Below the pieces are notes generated by a model. The model saw only the letters and a program-made list of their open reading frames with translations, had not been told where the DNA came from and ran no database searches. DNA of 64,000 bases from Chloroflexota bacterium (GTDB taxonomy: Bacteria > Chloroflexota > Anaerolineae > J036 > Brachytrichaceae). The position numbers were made by a program, and so were the translations under genes. The DNA lies in contig JAUQQA010000001.1 in NCBI GenBank assembly GCA_030550095.1, positions 124,001 through 188,000 on the forward strand, in the 5' to 3' direction. This document shows, in pieces, positions 32,591-41,260 of this stretch (the first letter of the stretch is position 1; each line of letters starts with the position of its first letter).

Positions 32591-33867
32591 GCGCATGGCG
32601 CTTAGGGGTGGTGTTGGCGCTCTACCTTGCGTTGGGGATCGCATTCGCCACGCAAGTCCCTGCTTGGCAGAACCCCGACGAACCAGCGCACTACAACTAC
32701 GTGCGCCAGCTCGCCGCTGGCACGCTGCCCGTGATTGAGCCTGCCGACTGGGACGCCCGCTTAGTGCCGATCCCGCCGCGCCTGCGCGCTGTGCCCGTCG
32801 AGCGCCTCACCTACGAAGATCACCAGCCGCCGCTGTTCTACGCGCTCTCCCTGCCGATTTTCTGGCTCAGCAGCGGCGACCTCATCGCGCTGCGCGTGTT
32901 TGCGTTGCTTCTAGGCGCCTTGAGCCTGCTTTTCGCCCACCAAGCGGTGGTCACGATCTTTCCGCAACAACCCTGGCTCGCAGCGTTTAGCACAGCGGTG
33001 ATCGGCTTGCTGCCGCAGCATCTGTTCATTCTCTCTGGCTACAACAACGACGCGCTTGCTGAGGTGTGGATCGCCGCAACGGCATGGCAAGCGGTGCGCC
33101 TGCTGCACATGAGCGCGCCGCCTTCGCGCGCTGCGCTCACGCTGCTCGGTGTTCTCGTCGGGCTTGCGTTCTGGACTAAAGCCACGGCTTATCTCACGCT
33201 GCCGCTCGCGCTGTTCGCTGCGTGGGTTGCAGGCGCGCTGCCGTGGCAACGCCGCGCGCAGAACGCGCTACACGTCGCAATTGTCGCCGGGATGATCGGT
33301 TTGCCTTGGTGGGCGCGCAACATGGCGCTGTATGGCGGCTTGGACTTCCTGGGCTTGCAAGCGCACAACGCTGCTGTCACTGGGCAACCCACCACCGCAG
33401 CCTGGATCGCGCAATACGGCTTAGCTGAGGTGATCACACGTGGATTGCGCACCACCTTCCAATCGTTTTGGGGGCAATTTGGCTGGATGAGCATCCCGCT
33501 GAGCGAGCGCGGGTATCAGGCGTTGCTCGTGCTGTCGTTGCTTTCAGCGGCGGCGTTTGGCGTGTGGTGGGTTCAAGCGAGCGACCGACTCGATAGAGGA
33601 CAGCGCCGCGCGCTCAACGCGCTCGCTTGGCTCGCGCTGCTCACGCTAGTCGCGTTCGCCTGGTACAACCTCCAGTTTGTGCAACACCAGGGGCGTTACC
33701 TTTACCCCGCGCTTTTGCCCATCAGCCTTGCCGTCGCGTTGGGCTGGTCGCATGTGCTCAGGCGGTGGCGCGTGTTGGCGCAGCAGAGCTGGCTTGGCGC
33801 AACGCTTGGGCTTGCAGCGCTGAACGTCTATCTGCTGTGGCGCGTTATCTTGCCCGAGATGAGGTAA
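32587..33867 (+). CDS. Polytopic membrane glycosyltransferase (GT39/ArnT-like, DUF2142-like)
   Basis: A 426-aa protein with about 10-11 membrane helices. The first extracytoplasmic loop contains NPDEPAHYNYVRQLA, resembling the acidic D-E motif of polyprenyl-phosphate-dependent GT-C glycosyltransferases. YEDHQPPLFYAL fits the second loop. It starts with GTG, overlapping the previous stop by 4 nt (GTGA). Inferred role: transfer of a sugar from a lipid carrier at the outer membrane face. The acceptor is unknown. Confidence 0.75.
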   Translation: MSAWRLGVVLALYLALGIAFATQVPAWQNPDEPAHYNYVRQLAAGTLPVIEPADWDARLVPIPPRLRAVPVERLTYEDHQPPLFYALSLPIFWLSSGDLIALRVFALLLGALSLLFAHQAVVTIFPQQPWLAAFSTAVIGLLPQHLFILSGYNNDALAEVWIAATAWQAVRLLHMSAPPSRAALTLLGVLVGLAFWTKATAYLTLPLALFAAWVAGALPWQRRAQNALHVAIVAGMIGLPWWARNMALYGGLDFLGLQAHNAAVTGQPTTAAWIAQYGLAEVITRGLRTTFQSFWGQFGWMSIPLSERGYQALLVLSLLSAAAFGVWWVQASDRLDRGQRRALNALAWLALLTLVAFAWYNLQFVQHQGRYLYPALLPISLAVALGWSHVLRRWRVLAQQSWLGATLGLAALNVYLLWRVILPEMR

Positions 33868-33874
33868 TCCCGCG

Positions 33875-34810
33875 ATGAACGTGCACAAGTGCAACGCCCA
33901 TGGCAAGCGATTGCTCACCTACCCCGGTGAGGTGATCGCAGCCGACGATGCAGCGGTGATCGTGCGCGCCGTTTGGACGCGCGAACGTCAACACCTGCCC
34001 TACGTCACGCTTGAGCCAGGCGATGTGTTCATCGAGACGTTCTACCGCGACCGCTGGTACAACGTGTTCGAGGTGCGCGCAGCAGATGGCACGCTCAAAG
34101 GCTGGTACGCCAACATCACACGCCCGCCGCGCATCGCCGATGCAGAACTGGATTGGCTCGACCTGGCTATGGACGCCTGGATGAATCCAGAAGGGCGTGT
34201 GATCGTGCTGGACGAGGATGAATTTGCAGCCATGCACACCACACTCTCCGCCGAGATCGTGCATGCGGCGCGCGCTGCCTTGCCGCTGATGCTCGAGGAC
34301 TTGCGCCTCCGTTGGCGCGCGCACGCGAACGACCGAATTGCGGCTGCGCTTTCTGCGCGCGGCTGGAGGCTCGCAACGGCGGAGTCTTGCACGGGTGGGC
34401 TGGTGGGCGATGTGCTCACCGACCGTGCCGGCAGCTCAGCCTATTTCATCGGCGGCGTGATCGCCTACAGCAACGCCGTGAAGCAGCACGTGCTCGGCGT
34501 GCGCGCCGAGACACTCGCGCAGTTCGGCGCCGTGAGCGCATTGTGCGCCTTGGAAATGGCGCGGGGCGTGCGACGGGCACTCGGCGCGGATGTTGGCATC
34601 AGCACCACAGGTATTGCTGGACCAAGCGGCGCAACACCAACAAAGCCAGTGGGGTTGACTTTTGTAGCGCTGAGCACACCCGAAGGCGATCGCGTCGCAC
34701 GCAACGTTTGGCTTGGAGACCGGCGCCACAACAAACAAGACGCCGCAGACGAAGCGCTGCGCCTGCTATTGCGTTGGGCCGATGAAATGAACGCTGCCTA
34801 TGCCGCCTAG
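33875..34810 (+). CDS. DUF402 domain fused to CinA-type nicotinamide-nucleotide amidase
   Basis: A 311-aa two-domain protein. Residues about 45-125 match DUF402 (WYNVFEV, GWYANITRP, DLAMD, VLDEDEF), the fold of bacterial nucleoside diphosphatases and FomD-like proteins. Residues about 150-305 match the CinA C-terminal amidase: the catalytic region TAESCTGG (Ser171), GGVIAYSN, and TGIAGPSG at 245-252. CinA converts nicotinamide mononucleotide to nicotinate mononucleotide. The usual N-terminal COG1058 domain is absent. The fusion is in one uninterrupted frame. Confidence 0.85.
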   Translation: MNVHKCNAHGKRLLTYPGEVIAADDAAVIVRAVWTRERQHLPYVTLEPGDVFIETFYRDRWYNVFEVRAADGTLKGWYANITRPPRIADAELDWLDLAMDAWMNPEGRVIVLDEDEFAAMHTTLSAEIVHAARAALPLMLEDLRLRWRAHANDRIAAALSARGWRLATAESCTGGLVGDVLTDRAGSSAYFIGGVIAYSNAVKQHVLGVRAETLAQFGAVSALCALEMARGVRRALGADVGISTTGIAGPSGATPTKPVGLTFVALSTPEGDRVARNVWLGDRRHNKQDAADEALRLLLRWADEMNAAYAA

Positions 34811-35985
34811 GCTTCTGCCAACGCCAGGCGCACGCGCGAGATACATGTGGGGAGCACGTCGAGGAACGCGTCTATGTCTGCTTCGGTGGTTGGATAACCT
34901 AACGTGACGCGCAAACTGCCCAGCGCCCATTCTGGCGAGAAGCCCATCGCGAGCAACACTGGCGAGGGTTCCGGGCTGCCGCTGCTGCACGCGCTACCTG
35001 TGCTCACCGCAAACCCCTCTACGTCCAACGCCATGAGCAACGATTCGCCATCAATGCCACGAAACACAAAGCTGGCATGATTGGCGAGGCGCTGCGTCGG
35101 GTGACCTGTGAGCTGCGCTTCAGGCACACGCGCAAGCACGCCTGCGATCAAGCGATCGCGCAGTCGGGCAAGGCGCGCGACGTGCAGCTCTTGCTCCCGT
35201 TGTGCCTCGCGCAACGCCACTGCGGCACCGACTGCCCCCGCCACGTTCACGGTGCCTGGGCGACGCCCGCGCTCGTGCCCGCCACCCGTGATCGGCGGCA
35301 TGTAGGGCGTGCCCTCGCGGATGTAAAGCACGCCGACGCCCTTCGGACCGTAGAACTTGTGCGCCGCAATGGAGAGCAGGTCCACGTTGAGTGCGTTCAC
35401 GTCGAGCGGCAGATATGCAGGCGCTTGCACCGCGTCTGTGTGAAAAAGCACGCCGCGCTCACGACACAGCGCGCCGATCTCGCGCACAGGTTGCAGCGTG
35501 CCCACCTCGTTGTTCGCCAACATCACGCTCACAAGCACCGTGTCCTGGCGCAGCGCGCGCCGTACGTCGTCGGGGTCCACTCGCCCGAAGCGATCCACGG
35601 GCAGAACAGTCACCTCAAAGCCGAACCAGTCGCGCAGTTGCGCGACTGTCGCGGCGACGGCTTGATGCTCAACAGCAGAGGTGATGAGATGATTCCCTTT
35701 GCCTTGCCGACGCGCAGCAAAAGCGACACCACGCAGCGCGAGGTTATTCGCCTCTGTGCCCGAAGCCGTGAAGACGATCTCGCCACTGCGCGCGCCAAGC
35801 GCGCATGCAAGGGTCGTGCGCGCTTCATCGAGCGCTGCCGCAGCGCGCCGCCCGAAGGTGTGCAGCGACGAAGCGTTGCCGAAGCGCTCGCTCAGATAAG
35901 GCAGCATCGCGGCGAGGACCTTCTCAGCGATAGGCGTCGTCGCTGCGTAGTCGAGATACACGGGATCACGTCTCACAAGCAGCAT
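34807..35985 (-). CDS. Cysteine desulfurase (NifS/IscS family)
   Basis: A 392-aa PLP enzyme that releases sulfur from cysteine for Fe-S clusters, thio-tRNA or molybdopterin. VYLDYAATTP at the N-terminus, the SAVEHQAV segment, the PLP Lys210 in AAHKFYGPKG and the catalytic Cys loop STGSACSSGS are all present. The ATG at 35985 is preferred over further upstream ATGs, one of which (36012) overlaps the start codon of the divergent gene. It converges with the CinA-fusion gene with a 4-nt overlap. No isc/suf scaffold gene is adjacent. Confidence 0.92.
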   Translation of the reverse strand: MLLVRRDPVYLDYAATTPIAEKVLAAMLPYLSERFGNASSLHTFGRRAAAALDEARTTLACALGARSGEIVFTASGTEANNLALRGVAFAARRQGKGNHLITSAVEHQAVAATVAQLRDWFGFEVTVLPVDRFGRVDPDDVRRALRQDTVLVSVMLANNEVGTLQPVREIGALCRERGVLFHTDAVQAPAYLPLDVNALNVDLLSIAAHKFYGPKGVGVLYIREGTPYMPPITGGGHERGRRPGTVNVAGAVGAAVALREAQREQELHVARLARLRDRLIAGVLARVPEAQLTGHPTQRLANHASFVFRGIDGESLLMALDVEGFAVSTGSACSSGSPEPSPVLLAMGFSPEWALGSLRVTLGYPTTEADIDAFLDVLPTCISRVRLALAEA

Positions 35986-36010
35986 TCTAGGATCGTCAGG
36001 TGAGCCGATC

Positions 36011-36766
36011 ATGAGTGCAACAGCGCTGCGTCGTGTGTTCATCCTCGGTGTCCCAGTGGACGATGTGACCGAAGAGGAGGCGTGTACGTTCGCCGAGCGC
36101 TGCCTTGCCAACGGGGGCGTGCATCAATTCGCCACGGTGAATCCTGAGTTCATCATGGCGGCACAACACAATGCCGCCTTCATGCACGTTTTGCAACACA
36201 CCGCGCTGAACGTGCCCGACGGGATCGGCGTGTTATGGGCTGCGCGCCGAAAAGGCGCTCCTCTGCGCGCGCGCGTGGCGGGAGTAGACCTCATGGTGCG
36301 ATTGTGCGCGCTCGCTGCGCAGCGTGGGTGGCGCGTCTTTTTGCTTGGCGCGCAGCCTGGCGTTGCAGCGCGTGCAGCAGCGCTGCTGCGTGAGCGGTAT
36401 CCTTCGCTGCGCGTGTGCGGCACTTTCGCAGGCTCGCCACGTCCCGAAGAGGCGACTGAAATTGTGCAGTACATCCGCGCGGCAGCGCCGCACTTGCTCT
36501 TTGTCGCCTACGGCGCACCTGCGCAAGACCTTTGGCTCGCCACCTATTTGCCTTTGCTGCAAACGCCCGAGCAAGGGCTTATCGGCATGGGTGTCGGCGG
36601 CGCGTTCGACTTCATCGCAGGCGTGCAACGACGCGCGCCAAAGTGGGTGCAGCGCATTGGGCTGGAGTGGTTCTATCGGCTGGTGCGCCAACCATGGCGT
36701 TGGCGCCGGCAACGCGCACTCGTGCACTTCGTCTGGCGGGTGCTGCGGGAGGAAGTGAAACTATGA
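36011..36766 (+). CDS. TagA/WecG/CpsF-family glycosyltransferase
   Basis: A 251-aa GT26 enzyme that adds an N-acetylmannosaminuronic or ManNAc-type sugar to a lipid-linked intermediate in surface polymer synthesis. Typical motifs are VNPEFIMAA, LNVPDGIGVLWAAR, VFLLGAQPGV, LLFVAYGAPAQDLW and GVGGAFDFIAG--RRAPKW. The C-terminal basic tail likely contacts the membrane. It fits with the LCP protein and GT-C enzyme in the same window. The donor sugar is not determinable. Confidence 0.92.
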   Translation: MSATALRRVFILGVPVDDVTEEEACTFAERCLANGGVHQFATVNPEFIMAAQHNAAFMHVLQHTALNVPDGIGVLWAARRKGAPLRARVAGVDLMVRLCALAAQRGWRVFLLGAQPGVAARAAALLRERYPSLRVCGTFAGSPRPEEATEIVQYIRAAAPHLLFVAYGAPAQDLWLATYLPLLQTPEQGLIGMGVGGAFDFIAGVQRRAPKWVQRIGLEWFYRLVRQPWRWRRQRALVHFVWRVLREEVKL

Positions 36767-36859
36767 TCAGTGTTATGGCTACGCCGCACACGGTCGTTCT
36801 AGAAGGCGACTGTCTCCAATCGTAAGGTGCTTCCTTCGTTACAATCCCCATAGCGCGCC

Positions 36860-38563
36860 ATGGCGGTATCGCCCACGGACGTTTTGAGCAGTCTGCGCAA
36901 GCACCCTCTGTTCGCCGCGCTCGACGACGCCACCTTCGCTGAGGTGATCAAGCTCCTGCGAGCGCGCCGATTGAGGGAAGGCGAAACGTTGTTCACAGTG
37001 GGCGATCACGACTGCAATCTCTACATCGTGCGCAGCGGCAAGCTCGCCTTGCGCATCCCCGATGAGCACGGGCGCGACCCCATTCGGCAGTTCCTCGAGC
37101 CAGGGAGCATCTTCAACGAGCACGCTTTTCTCACAGGGCACGCCGACGAGGAAAGCGTCGAAGCGTTGACCCAGGCCACGCTTTGGTTCATCACGCGCGA
37201 AGCCTTCCAAGACGCGCTCCAGCGCAACGCGCGCCTGCGCGCACACATCGCCGCGCTCACCCCAGACCACAACCGAACCTTGCCGCGCATCGCACGCAAC
37301 CAAGCGCAAGCAGGCGAGCGGGTCCTCTGGTTCGGCAGGCGACACGAGCTGTTCTTCCTCGGCAAGATCGCCTTGCCCACGCTCATACTTGCGATTAGCC
37401 TTGCTGGTTTTCTGCTGCTCGCTGCTGCGCAATGCCCGCTCGGGTCTGCGCTGCGCCTCTTGAGCCTTATCTTGGGCTTCGCGGCGCTTTTGGCGCTCGT
37501 CTGGCAAGTGCTCGATTACTACAACGACTACTTCATGGTGACCGACGAGCGCGTGGTGCACCGCGAGCGCATCGTGCTGCTCTACAATCACCGCGAAGAG
37601 TTGCGCCTTGACCGCGTCCAACATGTGGACGTCGAGCGCAGAAACTTTCTCGATTCGCTTTTCGACCTCGGCGACGTGTTGGTCACAGCACAAGGGAGCA
37701 ACACCACGTTGCGCCTCGACCACGTGCGCCACCCCGAGGCGCTTGCCCGGCTCATCCTCGACAACGTGAACACCGTGCGGCATAAACGCTCCGCAGGGGA
37801 ACGCGCTCGCTTACGCGCTGAGCTGCGCGCTCATCTTGGGATTGGCCACGCGCCAGAGGCTGCCCCCGCACCTGCTCCCATCGTCCCTCCCCCGCCCAAA
37901 CACAAACAACGGCTGCGCGCATGGCTCAGCCGCGCGCGTCAAGAGCTTCTCCCACGCATGCAGCTTGTGCAAGGCAACACCATCTTCTATCGCCGACATT
38001 GGCTTATCTTGCTGAAGGGGATCGCACCGCCCAGTGCAGCGCTCCTTGCTGCTCTCGGCACACTCGTGCTCAGCTTTACGCTCGCGCCGAGCTTGCTTGC
38101 GGCGCTCCTCACCCCTCCCTTCTCCGTCATCGCCCTCGTCGGCTTGTTTCTGCTGGCGTTTTGGTGGGTGTGGCGATATGAGGATTGGCGCAACGACGTC
38201 TTCATCCTCACCCCCGAGCGTGTGCTCTACGTCAAACGCACGCCCTTTGGGCTTTTTGGGACAAGCCAACGCGCCGCCGACCTGCGCAATGTGCAGAACA
38301 CGACCGTGACCACGCGCGGCTTTGTGGATGTGCTGTTCAACATCGGCGATGTCTCCATCCGCACTGCAGGCATGGAGAACGAGCTGCTCTTCGACCGCGT
38401 GTGGAACCCCGCGGCAATTCAAGCAGCGATCAACGAGCGCGTCCAGCAAGCGCTCGCGCGCGCACAACGCCAACAGGCGGAGCAGCGCTACCAGGAAATC
38501 CTTGAGTGGCTGAGCCTCTACGACGAACTCACCCGCCTGCACACGCGACCGCCATTGCTTTAA
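36860..38563 (+). CDS. Cyclic-nucleotide-binding domain fused to two bPH2/DUF304 modules
   Basis: A 567-aa protein. Residues about 14-130 form a cNMP-binding (CRP-like sensor) domain (FTVGDHDCNLYIVRSGKL, FNEHAFLTG). Two repeats follow, each with a pair of membrane helices (about 168-215 and 390-435) and a bacterial PH-like domain (YFMVTDERVVHRE...DLGDVLVT and VFILTPERVLYVK...NIGDVSIRTAG). A Pro-rich cytoplasmic linker joins them. The conserved phosphate-cassette Arg of classical cNMP domains is not obvious, so ligand binding is uncertain. TACAAT at 36840-36845 is the likely -10. Confidence 0.85.
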   Translation: MAVSPTDVLSSLRKHPLFAALDDATFAEVIKLLRARRLREGETLFTVGDHDCNLYIVRSGKLALRIPDEHGRDPIRQFLEPGSIFNEHAFLTGHADEESVEALTQATLWFITREAFQDALQRNARLRAHIAALTPDHNRTLPRIARNQAQAGERVLWFGRRHELFFLGKIALPTLILAISLAGFLLLAAAQCPLGSALRLLSLILGFAALLALVWQVLDYYNDYFMVTDERVVHRERIVLLYNHREELRLDRVQHVDVERRNFLDSLFDLGDVLVTAQGSNTTLRLDHVRHPEALARLILDNVNTVRHKRSAGERARLRAELRAHLGIGHAPEAAPAPAPIVPPPPKHKQRLRAWLSRARQELLPRMQLVQGNTIFYRRHWLILLKGIAPPSAALLAALGTLVLSFTLAPSLLAALLTPPFSVIALVGLFLLAFWWVWRYEDWRNDVFILTPERVLYVKRTPFGLFGTSQRAADLRNVQNTTVTTRGFVDVLFNIGDVSIRTAGMENELLFDRVWNPAAIQAAINERVQQALARAQRQQAEQRYQEILEWLSLYDELTRLHTRPPLL

Positions 38564-38609
38564 GCACTTATGCGCGTCTCATGCTCTCCCGTTAAGCTAC
38601 CGCTTGCTC

Positions 38610-40094
38610 ATGCCCATTCGTCTGAAGTTGACGCTGTGGTATAGCGGCGTATTGCTGTTGGCACTGCTGGTGTTTGGGCTTGGTGTGTACGCCGCGGTGA
38701 GTGTGCTCATGGTGCAGCAGGTGGACGCGCGGCTTGTGCAAGCAGCAGACGCCGTGCTTCCTCTTGTCGCAGGGCAGCGCCTCGAGGCTGTGGAACGCGA
38801 CGGGCGCCTGGTGGTGAAGCTCACGCGCCTGGATGCCTTTCGCGCCTCCGAGATATACGTGCAGGTGATCAGCACCGAAGGCGAGGTGGCAGGGCTTTCG
38901 CCTAACCTGTTCGATTCGCCCTTGGGTAACGCGCCGCTCGATGCGCGAGCGCTGCGCCGCCACCAAGAGATCCTCGAACAACACGCACGCCGAGAGAGCA
39001 CCGCCGATCCGCGCGCCGATCTCTTCGGCGAGGCGAGGCACAGCGCCAACACCCCGCCATTGCGCGTGCTCACGCGCCCCATGCACACACAAAACAACCA
39101 ACTCGTGGGCTACTTGCAAGTCGCCACCTCGCTGGAGAGCGTGCACCTTGCCCAGCAAGTGCTGCTGCTCACGCTCACAGTTTCGGGGGTGCTTGCGCTG
39201 GCGTTCTCCAGCGCGATCGGCGTGCTGATCGCGCGGCGCGCGCTGCGCCCCGTGGACCAGATCACCCAAACGGCAATGGCGATCTACCGCGCCGAAAACC
39301 TCGACCAGCGCGTGCCCGAGCCTAAAACCAACGACGAGGTGGCGCGGCTTTCGCGCGCGTTCAACGCAATGCTCGAGCGCCTCTCGCAGCTCTTCCAGGC
39401 GCAGCAGCGGCTGATCGCCGATGTCTCGCACGAGCTGCGCACGCCCCTCACGGTGATCCGCGGCAATGTGGACCTGCTGCGCGCCATGGGCTGCACCGAT
39501 GAAGAATCGCTCAGCGCCATCACGCGCGAAGCCGACCGCATGAACCGCATGGTGCGCGATCTGCTGCTGCTCTCGCAAGCGGATGCAGGGGTGCTCTCCA
39601 TGAACTTCGGCGTTGTGGATGCCGAGCGGCTCATCGCCGACGTGGAGCGCAGCGCGCAAATGCTCGCCGAAGGCAAGCTCACCATCATCGCGCGCGCTGA
39701 GCCAAACCTGAAGCTCTACGGCGACTACGACCGCCTCAAGCAAGTGCTGCTCAACCTCGTGGACAACGCTATCAAGCACACGCCCGAAGGCGGCGAGGTG
39801 CGCATTGAGGCGACAGCACACTACAACGGCTTCGCGCGCCTCACTGTGAGCGACACGGGGATCGGCATCCCAGAGAAAGACCTGCCGCACATCTTCGAGC
39901 GCTTCTACCGCGTGGATAAATCGCGCTCACGCGAACGCGGCGGCTCGGGGCTTGGGCTTTCGATCGCGAACACCATCGTGCAGGCGCACCATGGGCATAT
40001 CGTCGTGAGCAGCAAGGTTGGCGTGGGCACCACGTTCGACGTGTACCTGCCGATGCAGCCGCCCAGCAATGGCGCTGCCTCAAACGCGCTGTAG
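38610..40094 (+). CDS. Orphan sensor histidine kinase (HAMP-HisKA-HATPase)
   Basis: A 494-aa membrane kinase: helix 1 at about 6-30, an extracytoplasmic sensor domain of about 150 residues, helix 2 near 185-205, HAMP (RRALRPVDQI), the H-box with phospho-acceptor His274 in SHELRTPL, the N-box NLVDNAIKHTP, and G-boxes DTGIGI and SGLGLSI. No response-regulator gene is next to it, which is unusual for this type. The ATG at 38610 is used; an in-frame TTG lies two codons earlier. The last 15 nt overlap the convergent aminotransferase gene. Confidence 0.92.
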   Translation: MPIRLKLTLWYSGVLLLALLVFGLGVYAAVSVLMVQQVDARLVQAADAVLPLVAGQRLEAVERDGRLVVKLTRLDAFRASEIYVQVISTEGEVAGLSPNLFDSPLGNAPLDARALRRHQEILEQHARRESTADPRADLFGEARHSANTPPLRVLTRPMHTQNNQLVGYLQVATSLESVHLAQQVLLLTLTVSGVLALAFSSAIGVLIARRALRPVDQITQTAMAIYRAENLDQRVPEPKTNDEVARLSRAFNAMLERLSQLFQAQQRLIADVSHELRTPLTVIRGNVDLLRAMGCTDEESLSAITREADRMNRMVRDLLLLSQADAGVLSMNFGVVDAERLIADVERSAQMLAEGKLTIIARAEPNLKLYGDYDRLKQVLLNLVDNAIKHTPEGGEVRIEATAHYNGFARLTVSDTGIGIPEKDLPHIFERFYRVDKSRSRERGGSGLGLSIANTIVQAHHGHIVVSSKVGVGTTFDVYLPMQPPSNGAASNAL

Positions 40095-41234
40095 CGCATC
40101 ACGCATGCGCTCGAGCGCTTCCATCAACTGCGCGCGTGGGCAGCCGAAGTTCAAGCGAACCCAACCCTCGCCGCCAGGTCCGAAACTTGCGCCATCGTTC
40201 AGCGCCACACGCGCTTTCTCGAGGAAAAAGCGTTGCGGATTTCGATCGCCGAGCACCGCGCGGAAGTCGAGCCATGCGAGATACGTCGCCTCAGTGGGAC
40301 AAACGCGCACGCCCCGCATCTCCGCCTGCACGAACTGCATCAGCGCATCGCGGTTTGCGGTGAGGTATGCGCGCGCCGCGTCTAACCAATCATCGCAGCG
40401 CGTGTAAGCCGCCTCCGCGGCAACCAGTCCTAGCGCGTTGAGATGCGGCAGCGTGCCGTGTGCGGCTTGCTCCAGCCTATGGCGCAACGCTGGATTAGTC
40501 ACCACCGCGAAGCTGAAGCCCAAGCCCGGGATGTTGAACGTCTTGCTCGGCGCCATCAACGTGATGGTGCGCGCGGCAACGCGCTCGTCGAGCATGGCAA
40601 TCGGCAGGTGCTGCGTCGCCCCAAGCGTCAGGTCGCCCCATATCTCATCCGAGCAAATGAGCAGATCGTGTTGCTCGCAGATCGCCGCAAGATGCATCAG
40701 CTCCTCGCGCGTCCACTCTCGACCAACGGGGTTGTGTGGGTGACAAAAAAGCAAGACGCGCGCTCGTGGCGTAAGCGCGCGCTCGAACGCATCGAAGTCT
40801 ATCGTGTAGCGCGGACACTGCTCGCGCTCGCTTAGCGGCACGGTGATGCGTTGCAATCCTTGCTGGCGCGGGGCATCCAAGAAAGGCGGATACACTGGCG
40901 TGAACATCACAGCCGCATCGCCCACAGCGGCAAACGCGCGCAGCACCAGGTTGAAGCCGCTCACCACGCCCGGCAGAAACACGATAGCTTGCGCGTCAAC
41001 CGACCAGTTAAACCGCCGCTGAAGCCATGCAGCGATGATCTCAGCGTGTCTGTGCGTGGGAAAGTCGTAGCCGAAAACGCCGTGCGCGATGCGCGCCTGC
41101 AACGCTTCGCGGATGGGCGGCGCTGCGTAGAAGTCCATGTCCGCCACCCACATCGGGATCACATCAGACGGGTAAGTCGTCCACTTGAAGCTCAGCGTGT
41201 TCCGACGTTCTGGCGCGTGGTCGAAGTCAAACAT
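40080..41234 (-). CDS. PatB/MalY-type aminotransferase / cystathionine beta-lyase
   Basis: A 384-aa fold-type I PLP enzyme of the MalY/PatB class: the opening WVADMDF at 29-35, YPPFLDA, CHPHNPVGR-W at 164-174, CSDEIWGDL and the PLP Lys231 in MAPSKTFNIPG. Family members cleave C-S bonds (cystathionine, cysteine conjugates) or act as aminotransferases. The precise role is unresolved. Its 3' end overlaps that of the histidine kinase gene by 15 nt. Confidence 0.9.
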   Translation of the reverse strand: MFDFDHAPERRNTLSFKWTTYPSDVIPMWVADMDFYAAPPIREALQARIAHGVFGYDFPTHRHAEIIAAWLQRRFNWSVDAQAIVFLPGVVSGFNLVLRAFAAVGDAAVMFTPVYPPFLDAPRQQGLQRITVPLSEREQCPRYTIDFDAFERALTPRARVLLFCHPHNPVGREWTREELMHLAAICEQHDLLICSDEIWGDLTLGATQHLPIAMLDERVAARTITLMAPSKTFNIPGLGFSFAVVTNPALRHRLEQAAHGTLPHLNALGLVAAEAAYTRCDDWLDAARAYLTANRDALMQFVQAEMRGVRVCPTEATYLAWLDFRAVLGDRNPQRFFLEKARVALNDGASFGPGGEGWVRLNFGCPRAQLMEALERMRDALQRV

Positions 41235-41260
41235 GGCGCGTTGACCCCGAGCACGCGATT

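Noticed and set aside
36767-36859. Small ORF of 16 codons (ATG at about 36776)
   Set aside because: Very short, with no ribosome-binding site and no hydrophobic or repeated pattern. Better read as the leader region of the cNMP/PH gene.
38592-39890. 432-codon minus-strand frame opposite the histidine kinase
   Set aside because: Shadow of the kinase gene. It has no recognisable domain and His/Arg-rich composition.
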